DNA of 64,000 nucleotides from Burkholderia ubonensis (GTDB taxonomy: Bacteria > Pseudomonadota > Gammaproteobacteria > Burkholderiales > Burkholderiaceae). Of this stretch, positions 10,451 to 18,996 are shown piece by piece (position 1 is the first letter of the stretch; every line of letters starts with the position of its first letter). The stretch lies in contig NZ_CP013421.1 of NCBI RefSeq assembly GCF_001718695.1, positions 744,001 to 808,000 of the forward strand. The letters are read 5' to 3'. The position numbers and the translations under genes are program-made. A model generated the notes under the pieces. That model saw only the letters and a program-made list of their open reading frames with translations, had not been told where the DNA came from and did not search any database.

Positions 10451-12085
10451 TCACTGCGCGTGGCTGAGTTCCCGCCGCAGGATCTTGCCGACGGTCGATT
10501 TCGGCAGCCGCTCGACGAAACGGATCACCTTCGGCACCTTGTACGCCGCGAGGTTCGCGCGGCAATGCGCGACGATCTCGGCCTCGCCGACGGTCGCGTC
10601 GGGCGCGAGCACCACGAACAGCTTCGGCGCCTCGCCGGTGCGCTCGTCCGGCACGCCGATGCACGCGCATTCGGCCACGCCCGGGAACGCGGTCGCCACC
10701 GCTTCCACCTCATTCGGGTAGACGTTGAAGCCCGACACGATCACCATGTCCTTCTTGCGGTCGACGATCTTCAGGAAGCCCTGGTCGTCGAACACGCCGA
10801 TGTCGCCGGTGCGGAAGTAGCCGTCCGCGGTGAACGCCCGCGCGTTCGCTTCCGGCTGCTGCCAGTAGCCGCGCATCACCTGCGGCCCCTTCACGCAGAC
10901 TTCGCCGGGCGCGCCGATGCCGGCCTCTCGGTCGTTGTCGTCGAGCAGCTTCACGTCGGTGGACGGCAGCGGCAGGCCCGTGGTGCCCGTGAACGCGTCG
11001 ATGGACGGCGGATTGAACGTGACCACCGGCGAGGTTTCCGACAGCCCGTAGCCTTCGCGGATGAAGCAGCCCGTCACGGCCTTCCAGCGCGCCGAGATCA
11101 CGTCGATCACCGCCGTGCCGCCGCCCGCCGACAGCGTGAGGCGCGACCAGTCGATCTCCTTCAGTCGCGGGTGGTTCGCGAGCCCCGCGTACAGCGTGTT
11201 CACGCCGACGAACACCGTCGGCCGCGCGGCCTTCAGCACGTCGATGAACGCGTCGAGGTCCCGCGGATTGGCGACAAGCCAGTTCTCCGCACCGATCGCG
11301 AAATAGGACAGGAAATTCACCGTCAGCGCGAAGATGTGATACAGCGGGATCGCGGTGACGACGACTTCCTCGCCCGGCCGCTGCGCATCGAACACGAACA
11401 CGCCGAACTGCGCGATGTTCGCGAGCAGGTTGCGGTGCGACAGCGCGGCGCCCTTCGACAGCCCGGTGGTGCCGCCCGTGTACTGGAGCAGCAGCAGGTC
11501 GTCGCCGCCGAGCGCAACCGGCGCGCGTTGCAGCGCCGCGCCGGCCGCGAACGCGTCGGCGAGCGCGAGCGAGCCGGGCGGCAGCGCCGCGCACGCGCCG
11601 GCCGGCGCATCGACGACGCCGAGATCGCCGCGGCCCACGGTGAGCACGGTGCGCACGCGCGTCTTGCCGACCACGTCGGCAAACGTGGCCATCGACCCGC
11701 CGCACACGACCGCCACTTCGACGCCCGCGTCGTTGAGCTGGTGCTCGAGCTCGCGCGCGGTATAGAGCGGATTGACGTTGACCTGGACGGCGCCGATCTT
11801 CGCGACGGCGATGAAGACGACCGGAAACGCGAGCACGTTGGGCAGCATCACGGCCACGCGATCGCCCTTGCGGACCCCGACGACCTGCTGCAGATAGGCG
11901 GCCAGCGCGGTCGACAGGCGGTCGACGTCCGCATAGGTCAGCGTCTGGCCCGACGCGTGGAACGCCGGCTTGCCGGCGAACCGGCGCATCGCGTCGTCCA
12001 GCAGCGCATTCATCGAGGGATGGCGATCGGCGTCGATCTCGGCGGGGATCGCGCCATATGACGCGGTCCAGTGTCTCTTCGTCAT
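10451..12085 (-). CDS. AMP-forming fatty acyl-CoA ligase (FadD-like)
   Basis: Activates a carboxylic acid, probably a medium- or long-chain fatty acid, to its CoA thioester with ATP. It has 544 residues. Motifs in order: the P-loop YTGGTTGLSKGAALSH, the GYGLSETSP A5 motif, TGDIGVFDDQGFLKIVDRKKDM (A7/A8) and the C-terminal catalytic lysine region PKSTVGKILRR. The MTKRHWTASYG start is preceded by GGAGCAGGAC. An AraC gene follows on the same strand and another of the same subfamily is divergent, so regulation by one of them is plausible. Confidence 0.93.
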   Translation of the reverse strand: MTKRHWTASYGAIPAEIDADRHPSMNALLDDAMRRFAGKPAFHASGQTLTYADVDRLSTALAAYLQQVVGVRKGDRVAVMLPNVLAFPVVFIAVAKIGAVQVNVNPLYTARELEHQLNDAGVEVAVVCGGSMATFADVVGKTRVRTVLTVGRGDLGVVDAPAGACAALPPGSLALADAFAAGAALQRAPVALGGDDLLLLQYTGGTTGLSKGAALSHRNLLANIAQFGVFVFDAQRPGEEVVVTAIPLYHIFALTVNFLSYFAIGAENWLVANPRDLDAFIDVLKAARPTVFVGVNTLYAGLANHPRLKEIDWSRLTLSAGGGTAVIDVISARWKAVTGCFIREGYGLSETSPVVTFNPPSIDAFTGTTGLPLPSTDVKLLDDNDREAGIGAPGEVCVKGPQVMRGYWQQPEANARAFTADGYFRTGDIGVFDDQGFLKIVDRKKDMVIVSGFNVYPNEVEAVATAFPGVAECACIGVPDERTGEAPKLFVVLAPDATVGEAEIVAHCRANLAAYKVPKVIRFVERLPKSTVGKILRRELSHAQ

Positions 12086-12397
12086 GTCCTGCTCCTCGGG
12101 GGACGGCGCCACGCGGCGCCGTTCGCACGGCGGCCCGCGCATCGGATGCACGCGGGCCGTCGCCTGACCGACGAATATCGCGCGCGCGGCCCGCTTTGAA
12201 AATGATTCGCGCGGCCGTAAAGATGATCGAAACGGACACACCGGCACGCCAGTCCGTAAACCGCAAACCCGCCTGCCCGGGCAGCGACACAATGCGCACG
12301 CAGGCGCCGGATCAGGGTGAACCCTATGGCGCGGCCGCGCGTTCGGGGGCAGAATCGCGTACCCGGAATCGGTATCGAATCGGACGTACACCCAGCC
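12086..12397. other. divergent regulatory gap between acyl-CoA ligase and AraC regulator
   Basis: About 310 bp without a gene. It must contain the promoters of both flanking genes, but no hexamer pair or repeat stands out. An in-frame ATG at 12317 would extend the AraC protein by 27 residues; I see no ribosome-binding site at either candidate start. Confidence 0.5.
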
Positions 12398-13498
12398 ATG
12401 CCGCGCACCGCGCACCTCACCCCGACGGCCGCCCGCGCGGCGGCGCTGCCCGAGACCCTGCCCGCCCATGCGTTGCGCGACAAGCGCTTTTCGCCGGCGA
12501 AGCTCGCCGTGCTCGTCGACGTCGCGCGCGAGCTCGGCCTCGATTCGTCGGCGGTGCTCGCCGGCACGGGCCTGTCGCCGGAGGCCGTCGCCGATCCGTT
12601 CACGCTCACGTCGTCGCAGCAGTTCCTGACGGCCGCGAGCAACGCGATCCGCGGATACGGCAACCCGGATCTCGGCGTGCGGGTCGGGCACCGGCTGCAC
12701 GCGTCGAGCTACGGGATGTACGGCTACGCGATGCTCTGCTCGGAATCGATGGCCCACGCATTCGACTCGGCCGTCAAATACCACCAGCTCGCGAACCGCA
12801 TGCTCGAGATCCGCTGGGTCGTGCAGGACGACACGGCGTCGTGGCTGTTTCCCGACCCGCACGAAGCCGCGCTGGCCGGCCCCGATCTGCCGCTGTACCG
12901 CTTCCTGATCGACATGCAGTTCGCGCTGCACGTGACGATCATCAAGGACGTGATGGGCGCGTGGTGCGTGCCGGCGCGTGCGCAGTTCACGCAGCCGGAG
13001 CCGCCGCACGCGGCCATGCTGTCCGACGCGCTCGAATGCCCGCTCGCGTTCGATCAGCCGCGCAACCGGCTCAGCTACCCGGCCGCGTGGCTCACGCGCG
13101 CGCCGCAGCTCGCGAACCCGATCACCGCCGCGCAGGTGTCGTCGCACTGCGCGCGGCTGCTCGACGAACTGCGCACCCAGTCGGGCGTCACGCGCCGCGT
13201 CTACCAGGAACTCACGCGCATGCCGGGGCAGTTCCCGGACCTCGACGCGATCGCACAGACGCTGTGCATCACCGCGCGCACGCTGCGCCGCAAGCTCGAG
13301 GCCGAAGGCACGTCATACAGCGAACTGCTGACGAGCGTGCGCAAGGCACTGGCGATCGATTACCTGAGCACGACCACGCTCAGCACCGAGGACATCGCGG
13401 CGACGCTCGGCTTCAGCGACGCGGTGGGGTTCCGCCACGCGTTCAAGCGCTGGACCGGCAAGACGCCGACCGAAGTACGGCGCAAGCGCGGCACGTGA
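12398..13498 (+). CDS. AraC-family regulator, OruR-type
   Basis: Regulator of 366 residues in the same subfamily as the one at 9291-10337: an N-terminal effector domain (SPAKLAVLVDVARELGLDSSAVLAGTGL) and a C-terminal double helix-turn-helix ending LGFSDAVGFRHAFKRWTGKTPTEVRRK. It is transcribed away from the acyl-CoA ligase, a typical regulator/target arrangement. The start MPRTAHLTP is preferred over 12317 because the extra 27 residues are low-complexity. Effector unknown. Confidence 0.87.
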   Translation: MPRTAHLTPTAARAAALPETLPAHALRDKRFSPAKLAVLVDVARELGLDSSAVLAGTGLSPEAVADPFTLTSSQQFLTAASNAIRGYGNPDLGVRVGHRLHASSYGMYGYAMLCSESMAHAFDSAVKYHQLANRMLEIRWVVQDDTASWLFPDPHEAALAGPDLPLYRFLIDMQFALHVTIIKDVMGAWCVPARAQFTQPEPPHAAMLSDALECPLAFDQPRNRLSYPAAWLTRAPQLANPITAAQVSSHCARLLDELRTQSGVTRRVYQELTRMPGQFPDLDAIAQTLCITARTLRRKLEAEGTSYSELLTSVRKALAIDYLSTTTLSTEDIAATLGFSDAVGFRHAFKRWTGKTPTEVRRKRGT

Positions 13499-13549
13499 CG
13501 CGCGGGACATGACTCGTGCGCCGCGCCCGTGCGGGCCGCGCATGCACGG

Positions 13550-15043
13550 TCATTGCGGATCGCCGGGCGCCGGCTGCGCGATCGTGAGCGCGAACTCGAA
13601 CACCGCCCCACGCCCGGCCCGGTCGACCAGCCGGATCGCGCTGCCGTGCAGCAGCAGCATCCGGTGGACGATCAACAGCCCGAGCCCGCCGTTCGTCGCC
13701 ATGCCGCCGCTGGCGGGCCGCTGCGGTCGCTGGAACAATCCTGCGCGGCGCGCCAGCGGGATCCCTGCGCCGGTGTCCGACACGGTCACCACCACGCGGT
13801 CGTCGCGCGGCGTCAGCGCGACTTCGATTGCGCCGTGCTGCGGCGTGTGCCGCAACGCGTTGTCGAGCAGGTTGGTCAGCACGCGCTCGATCATCCCGAG
13901 ATCCGCCGACACGTTCGGCACGCGCAGCGGAATCCGCGCATGGAGCGCGACGTCGCGCGCCTTCGCGGCCAGCTCGAATTTCTGGAACACGTCCTGCACG
14001 AGATCGACGAGCGAGAACGGTTCGCGCTCGGGCTGCACGCCGCCCGATTCGAGCCGCGCGAGCTCGAACAGCGCCTGCGCGAGCCGGCCGACCTTCGCGC
14101 TCTGCGCGAGCGCGATCGACAGGTAGCGCCGGCGCTCGGCGTCGCCGAGCGAGTCGGTCTTCAGCGACAGCGTCTCCAGGTAGCCGTGCAGCGACGTGAG
14201 CGGCGTGCGCAGGTCGTGCGAGATGTTCGTGATCAGCTCGCGCCGCTGCTGGTCCTGCCGCGTCAGCGCGCGCCATTGCTCGCCGATCCGGTCGGCCATC
14301 TGCGCGTACGTCGATTCGAGCAGCGCGATGTCATCGCCGCGCCGCCCGGGCGACGAGCGCGGCACGGCCGGCTGCGTGTCGGGCTCGCCGTCCGCGTCGA
14401 AGCGGCGCATCGCGTCGGTCAGCCGGCGCAGCGGGCGCGTGATGAAGCTGAACGCGGTCAGGCCCGCCAGCAGCCCGAACAGCGCGACGAGCGCCATCGA
14501 CCACAGCGTCGTGCGCAGCACGTTGCCGGCGTCGAACCGCGCCGCGAGCCTGTCGTGCGCCTCGCCGAGCAGCACCACGTAGATGTAGCCCGCCGGCGCC
14601 TGCCCTGCGCGGCGCAGCGGCGCGGCGCTGAAGATCTTGCGCGCGCTCGGGCTGCGCGGATCGTCGCCGAGGATCGGCAGCGGCTCGCCCGCGAGAAAGC
14701 GCTGCACCGGCGCGAGATCGACGCGGCCGCGCTTCACGTGCCCGGGCGGCGCATCGTCGCCCTTGATCCGCCCCGCGTCGTCGAGCAGGTAAACCTCGAC
14801 GCTCGGGTTCACGCCCATCAGCTGGCCGAACAGCGTGCGCACGGCGTCCGGGCGCAGGCCGTTCGCGTCCGTCAGCGGCGTGATGTTCGCGATGTGCGCG
14901 GCGAGATCGCGCGACAGGCCCTGCACGACTTCCATCTCGCGCATGTCGTTCGCGCGGATCTGCAGCCACGCCGACGCGCCCGAGCACGCGAGCAGCAGCA
15001 CCGAGAACACGAGCGACAGCCGCTGGGTGAGCGTCAGCTTCAT
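13550..15043 (-). CDS. sensor histidine kinase
   Basis: Membrane sensor of 497 residues. It has TM1 at about 9-29, a periplasmic region of about 130 residues, and TM2 around 160-185 (TLWSMALVALFGLLAGLTAF) leading into a HAMP domain (ITRPLRRLTDAMRRF). The phospho-acceptor His sits in ITNISHDLRTPLTSLHGYLE, the N box is ERVLTNLLDNALRHTP, and the G boxes are VSDTGAGIPLARR and GGLGLLIVHRM. The linker between G1 and G2 (FQRPQRPASGGMATNG) lacks the usual FYR/ERFYR sequence. Its ATG overlaps the response-regulator stop (ATGA), so the pair is translationally coupled. Stimulus unknown. Confidence 0.93.
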   Translation of the reverse strand: MKLTLTQRLSLVFSVLLLACSGASAWLQIRANDMREMEVVQGLSRDLAAHIANITPLTDANGLRPDAVRTLFGQLMGVNPSVEVYLLDDAGRIKGDDAPPGHVKRGRVDLAPVQRFLAGEPLPILGDDPRSPSARKIFSAAPLRRAGQAPAGYIYVVLLGEAHDRLAARFDAGNVLRTTLWSMALVALFGLLAGLTAFSFITRPLRRLTDAMRRFDADGEPDTQPAVPRSSPGRRGDDIALLESTYAQMADRIGEQWRALTRQDQQRRELITNISHDLRTPLTSLHGYLETLSLKTDSLGDAERRRYLSIALAQSAKVGRLAQALFELARLESGGVQPEREPFSLVDLVQDVFQKFELAAKARDVALHARIPLRVPNVSADLGMIERVLTNLLDNALRHTPQHGAIEVALTPRDDRVVVTVSDTGAGIPLARRAGLFQRPQRPASGGMATNGGLGLLIVHRMLLLHGSAIRLVDRAGRGAVFEFALTIAQPAPGDPQ

Positions 15044-15762
15044 GGCCCGTCCCGCTGGCCCGGCGCGGCCAGCTTGTAGCCGCGTCCCCATACGGTGAGG
15101 ATCCGCACGGGCTCGGCCGGGTCCGCCTCGATCTTCGCGCGCAGTCGGTTGATGTGGGTGTTGACCGTGTGCTCGTAGCCTTCGTGCTGGTAGCCCCACA
15201 CCGCGTTCAGCAGGTCCATCCGCGAGAACACCTTGCCGGGATGCCGCGCGAAGAAATACAGCAGGTCGAACTCGCGCGGGGTCAGGTCGATGCGCACGCC
15301 GTCGACGCTCGCCTCGCGCGCGATCGGGTCGACCGACAGCCCCGCGACGTCGAGCGTGCCCGCGTCGACGCGCGAATCCCGCGCGAGCGCGTCGACGCGG
15401 CGCAGCAGCGCCTTGACCCGCGCGACCAGTTCGAGCACCGAGAACGGCTTCGCGAGATAGTCGTCGGCGCCGAGCTCGAGGCCGAGGATCCGGTGCACCT
15501 CGCTCGAGCGCGCGCTCGTGATGATGATCGGCGTGTAGCGCTGCATCCCGCGCGCGCGCCGGCAGATCTCGAGGCCGTCGACACCCGGCAGCATCAGGTC
15601 GAGGATCAGCGCGTCCCAGTTGCCCTGCTCGAGCAGCCGCAGACCCTCGGCGCCGTCCGCGCTGTGCACGACCTCGTAGCGCTCGTCGCGCAGGTGCAGG
15701 CTCAGCACGTCGGCGATGTCGGCGTCGTCCTCGACGATCAGGATGCGTTTGGCGTGATCCAT
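15040..15762 (-). CDS. OmpR/PhoB-family response regulator
   Basis: DNA-binding response regulator of 240 residues. The receiver domain shows the acidic pair in ILIVEDDADIADVL, the phospho-acceptor Asp in ALILDLMLPGVDG, the switch Ser/Thr in TSARSS and Lys in LAKPFSVLEL. The C-terminal winged helix reads LTPREFDLLYFFARHPGKVFSR through VWGRGYKL. It is first in the operon, with a 4-bp overlap into the histidine kinase. The true start MDHAKRILIVED was chosen because upstream in-frame sequence is low-complexity. Confidence 0.95.
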   Translation of the reverse strand: MDHAKRILIVEDDADIADVLSLHLRDERYEVVHSADGAEGLRLLEQGNWDALILDLMLPGVDGLEICRRARGMQRYTPIIITSARSSEVHRILGLELGADDYLAKPFSVLELVARVKALLRRVDALARDSRVDAGTLDVAGLSVDPIAREASVDGVRIDLTPREFDLLYFFARHPGKVFSRMDLLNAVWGYQHEGYEHTVNTHINRLRAKIEADPAEPVRILTVWGRGYKLAAPGQRDGP

Positions 15763-16319
15763 GGCGAACGAGGCAGTGCGTCGGTAAGGGTGTCGGGCGC
15801 GCGAGCGCGGTAGTGGCCGCGGGCTGTGGCGGAGCGGCCGAGCGGCGGCGGCCGACACATCGTGCGGCCGCGATGCCGCCATTGTGCAAAATTCTGCGGC
15901 GGCAAGTGATCACAAATAGTTTAACTCTGGGGCGGGCCTGGGCCGGCAAGTCGTTCTTCCTTTCGTCCAGGCGCCGGACAGGCGGCAGCGCATGGCGCGA
16001 TTACGTCGAACACGAGCGATACGCGTCGCGGTTACTGAGGAACCCGATGTCAACACTCTGCCGAAGCGGCATCGTCGATGCGTCTTGTTCGTACCCACAA
16101 ACGAGCGCGGAAAATCGCAACCGGTTTTGATTCCCGACGCCAAATACCTCCCGGGAGTGCCGATCGTACGTGTACGCTGTTCAGCTATACATCGAGATCG
16201 GAAAATCCCGCACCGATCGCGTCGTTCAAGCCCGTACCACGGCCCGTTGGATCAGTCGACTCTCGGTCGACTGGCCGCCGGCTCAAGTCCGGCCGGCCCT
16301 ATCAATGCAGAGGAATTAC
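15763..16319. other. intergenic region with a tRNA-like half structure
   Basis: About 560 bp separating the two-component system from the small TonB-like gene. It holds an AT-rich patch (about 15906-15932) that probably carries the response-regulator promoter, and a tRNA-like hairpin pair at 16253-16301 (listed separately). No gene is supported. Confidence 0.5.
16253..16301 (+). other. tRNA-like 3' half (anticodon arm + T arm geometry), probably vestigial
   Basis: Reading 5' to 3': stem GTCGA (16255-16259), 7-nt loop CTCTCGG, stem TCGAC, a 5-nt spacer TGGCC, then stem GCCGG (16277-16281), 7-nt loop CTCAAGT, stem CCGGC. Stem and loop lengths match the anticodon arm, variable loop and T arm of a tRNA. 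The T loop lacks the first T of the consensus. No matching D arm or 5' acceptor strand is visible and no CCA is encoded. A chance resemblance or an old integration remnant are both possible. Confidence 0.25.
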
Positions 16320-16574
16320 ATGTCGCTTCTTGACCGCATGCTATCGCGTGCAACACCGCAAACCGGCAACGGCCGCCGAAGGGTCTTGGTGCGCGTCTGG
16401 CTCGACGACGAAGGTCGGGTGCGCGACCTGAAGGTCCGCCGAAGTTGTGGCGACCCGGTCGGCGACGAGCGCGCCCTCCATGCAATCGCCGTCATGCGCT
16501 TTCCACGCGGTCAGCTGGGTTCAGGAGGCGGCACGTCGCAGCGGTGGCACGATCTCAACTACGACGTCGACTGA
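16320..16574 (+). CDS. short TonB C-terminal-domain-like protein
   Basis: An 84-residue protein that looks like the C-terminal domain of TonB-family energy transducers: VLVRVWLDDEGRVRDLKVRRSCGDPVGDERALHAIAVMRF follows the pattern of a strand, a D-G turn, a strand, a Ser-Cys/Ser-Gly turn and a helix before a conserved aromatic-basic end. There is no N-terminal membrane anchor and no proline-rich spacer, so it cannot span the periplasm like true TonB. The start MSLLDRML is supported by AGAGGA 5 bp upstream. Either a stand-alone small domain protein or a truncated gene. Confidence 0.55.
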   Translation: MSLLDRMLSRATPQTGNGRRRVLVRVWLDDEGRVRDLKVRRSCGDPVGDERALHAIAVMRFPRGQLGSGGGTSQRWHDLNYDVD

Positions 16575-16655
16575 GGTGCCGACGTTGAGCGGCATGCTCG
16601 TAAGCAGTCGATAAGTATCGTCCGGTCGTGGCCGGATGCGTTTGGCGGCGGTTCA

Positions 16656-16985
16656 TCACGTCAATGCGCCTGGTACTCGCCCTGCCGAATGGACCATACA
16701 ATTGCGCGCTTCACTGATGGCACTGAGCTTTACCAGGACTTCGTCGTAATTCAGTACGGTATCGATCGCCAGGACGTGACGCAGTTTGCGAATCTGCTTG
16801 ATGGTCTTGTTGCCGAGCCGGATCGGAGCGGGGCCGCCGTCATCGACTTCGACTGGCCGCGCGCGCTCGACTGCGATGCCGCAGGTTCGCGCGATCGAAT
16901 CAAGGAGGACCTCCAAGCGTTGCGAGCAGTCGCCTGACTCGATGCTTCCAGCGCGTTCGCCCACGTTATGGATGGATGGTTGCAC
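16656..16985 (-). CDS. hypothetical protein with a HEPN-like R-x4-H motif, possibly a gene remnant
   Basis: A 109-codon frame (GTG start) with good G/C third-position bias. Its C-terminal part reads LNYDEVLVKLSAISEARNCMVHSAGRV; RNxxxH after an acidic helix is the pattern of HEPN/Abi-like domains, and the protein stops about 10 residues later, shorter than a full HEPN domain. A competing plus-strand frame of 82 codons (16689-16937) covers the same DNA with equally good codon bias, so strand is uncertain. No neighbour suggests a partner toxin or antitoxin. Confidence 0.35.
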   Translation of the reverse strand: MQPSIHNVGERAGSIESGDCSQRLEVLLDSIARTCGIAVERARPVEVDDGGPAPIRLGNKTIKQIRKLRHVLAIDTVLNYDEVLVKLSAISEARNCMVHSAGRVPGALT

Positions 16986-16991
16986 CGTCCG

Positions 16992-17972
16992 TCAGGACGA
17001 CCGCGCTTCCGGCGCCGCGATTCTCGTCGCTTGCATGCGCCACTTCGCCGGCGTCATCCCCACCTGCCGTTTGAACACGCGTTGGAACGCAGCCTCCGAC
17101 CGATATCCGACCGTCTCGCCGATCTCCGCGACGGACATCGTCGTTTGCGCCAGCTTGCGCCCGGCAAGCGCCATGCGGATTTCCGTCAGCACATCGGTCG
17201 CCGAGCGGCTGATCGCCTCGTCGAAGTGGCGTGCGAACGTCGCGCGCGACATGTGGCAGCGCTCCGCCAGCTGCGCCAGCGTCCAGGGCTTTTCCGGCTC
17301 GTCGAACATCGCGGTGAGCGCCGGCTGCAGCCGATGGCGTTGCGCCAGCGCGAGCAGCCCACGCGGCGCGTGACCGGACTCGGACGCACTGCGCAGCGTC
17401 AACGCGAACAGCGCGCCGGACAGATGATCGACCACCGCCGCGCTGCCGGCACGTTGCTCCAGCGCTTCCTCACGCATCAATTCGATGACCCGCGCAAGCC
17501 GCGTGGCGGCAAACGCGGCGTCGCGCGTCTGTCCATCGCCGGCGGCGACGCTGCTCACGATCAGACGCCGAGGCAGATGGTCGCGCAGCAACTGCTGCGG
17601 GACGGCCGGCAGCACGAAGCGCCCGCACAGCACGTCGATGCTCGCGTCGGCGCCGCCGTTCGTCGTAATGGTCAGGCCGTTGCGGTGCCGCTCTTGCACC
17701 GCGCGCGGCGCGTCGCCGCTGCCGTCGTGCAGCCGGTGCGCACTGCCGGACGGGAACACCACGATGTCGCCGGCCTTCATTCGGAGCGTCGGTTCGTCCG
17801 CGCCGCCCGTCTCGCCTTCGACGACAGCCTCGCCGCGCAACAGGATGTGATACGGAAGCTCCCGCTCGTTCGACTCGGGATGGTCGATGCGCCACGGCGA
17901 ACCGAAATGGCACCGTACGTCCAGCCGGCCGGTGACCGGCATCATCGACAGCAATCGGTCCAGCATGTCCAT
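16992..17972 (-). CDS. AraC-family regulator with cupin N-domain
   Basis: Regulator of 326 residues. The N-terminal half is an AraC-type cupin (cupin_6 family): RCHFGSPWRIDHPESNERELPYHI, then MKAGDIVVFPSGSAHRLHDG. The C-terminal half is the AraC DNA-binding domain (LAERCHMSRATFARHFDEAI; VGYRSEAAFQRVFKRQVGMTPAKWRMQ). The start MDMLDRLL at 17972 fits the cupin start of this family. It is divergent from the AhpD-like gene at 18102, and such AraC/CMD pairs are common, so this is very probably the regulator of that gene. Confidence 0.9.
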   Translation of the reverse strand: MDMLDRLLSMMPVTGRLDVRCHFGSPWRIDHPESNERELPYHILLRGEAVVEGETGGADEPTLRMKAGDIVVFPSGSAHRLHDGSGDAPRAVQERHRNGLTITTNGGADASIDVLCGRFVLPAVPQQLLRDHLPRRLIVSSVAAGDGQTRDAAFAATRLARVIELMREEALEQRAGSAAVVDHLSGALFALTLRSASESGHAPRGLLALAQRHRLQPALTAMFDEPEKPWTLAQLAERCHMSRATFARHFDEAISRSATDVLTEIRMALAGRKLAQTTMSVAEIGETVGYRSEAAFQRVFKRQVGMTPAKWRMQATRIAAPEARSS

Positions 17973-18002
17973 ATGAGACGTTTGAGCATGAATTTGCACA
18001 AG

Positions 18003-18053
18003 TATGGCATTAAAAAACTCGGCCTGCATCCCTACACTGACTCCCATGCCATA
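18003..18053. promoter_or_regulatory. inverted repeat in the AraC/AhpD divergent promoter
   Basis: TATGGCAT at 18003-18010 and its exact reverse complement ATGCCATA at 18046-18053 flank 35 bp, close to four helical turns centre to centre, between the two divergent starts. Candidate operator for the cupin-AraC protein. Confidence 0.35.
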
Positions 18054-18101
18054 CGACATGGCTAAGCAGTTCAACCACTCAACTGAACGAAGGAGTCGAT
18101 C

Positions 18102-18638
18102 ATGTCCCGTCTCACCACCATTCGCCCTGAAGAAGCCACCGGCGCGGCAGCGGAAGTGTTCGCGAAGATCAAGAAGGCCGTCGGCAAGGTGCCCAATGCG
18201 TACGCCACCATCGGCACGCACAGCCCCGAAGCCCTCGGCGCGGCGCTCGCGTTCGACGCGGTCGTGGCTGCCGGCACGCTCGGCAAGGCCGACATCGAAG
18301 TCATCAAGCTGGCGGTCAGCGAACACGTGGGCTGTGACTATTGTGTCGCCGCGCATACGCTGATGGGCAAGCTGGCCGGACTGTCGAGCGACGCCATGAA
18401 GCAGGTGCGCGTCGGCGCGGCCACCGGCGACGCCAAGCGCGACGCGCTGGTGACCTATGTGCGTACGCTGGTCGGCACGCGCGGCACGGTGCCCGAGGCG
18501 GCCGTCGACGCCGTGCGCGCCGCCGGTTACACGGAGCGCCAGCTGATCGAGATCAGCCTGGCGATCGCGTCGATCACGTTCACGAACCTGGTCAATCGCG
18601 TCAACGATACGACGCTCGATTTCCCGGCCGTGGCGTAA
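18102..18638 (+). CDS. carboxymuconolactone decarboxylase (AhpD-like) family protein
   Basis: A 178-residue all-helical CMD/AhpD-fold protein. The redox motif is CDYCVAAH (Cys-x-x-Cys followed by His three residues on), as in AhpD-type alkylhydroperoxidases, so peroxide or organic hydroperoxide reduction is more likely than decarboxylation. It is preceded by AACGAAGGAG and starts MSRLTTIRPEE. Regulation by the divergent AraC protein is inferred. A strong hairpin follows the stop. Confidence 0.9.
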   Translation: MSRLTTIRPEEATGAAAEVFAKIKKAVGKVPNAYATIGTHSPEALGAALAFDAVVAAGTLGKADIEVIKLAVSEHVGCDYCVAAHTLMGKLAGLSSDAMKQVRVGAATGDAKRDALVTYVRTLVGTRGTVPEAAVDAVRAAGYTERQLIEISLAIASITFTNLVNRVNDTTLDFPAVA

Positions 18639-18996
18639 TGGCGCGTCGGTGTGCAGGCGCGGCGGTCGAACGCAGTCGATCCGACTGCGTTCGATCGTGA
18701 GGCCCGTGTCGCCGGCGGAATGTGCTGGCTGGCGGCGCCGCACTTCGATACCGCCTCTGTCACGCGCTGCGGATCACAAAGGTCGATCCGCAAAGTCTCA
18801 AACGCCAGTAACGATCAAGACGGGGAACGCTTTCGATCGACGCGCACTGAATTTGCCGCGTGCGTCCCCTGCTGACCGGCCGCCGCAAGCCGATCGTCGC
18901 TGCGTGGCGAGCGGCACCGGTGCGGATGTGATCGTTCGATCGGTGTCGGCCCGTCCACCAATGGTCGGGCCACCGTGCAGGCCGGCTCGCGTCCGC
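18639..18996. other. intergenic region between convergent AhpD-like gene and pqiC
   Basis: About 360 bp. Apart from the hairpin at 18666-18694 I see no gene or repeat. Small frames here have no recognisable domain. Confidence 0.5.
18666..18694 (+). terminator. strong hairpin, terminator of the AhpD-like gene
   Basis: A perfect 13-bp stem, TCGAACGCAGTCG and its reverse complement, around a 3-nt ATC loop, 28 bp after the stop codon. The stem can be extended by three more pairs with one G-T. There is no long T tract. Confidence 0.6.

Noticed and set aside
16689..16937. Plus-strand 82-codon frame
   Set aside because: Not listed as a gene because the overlapping minus-strand frame contains a motif and this one does not; kept only as an alternative.
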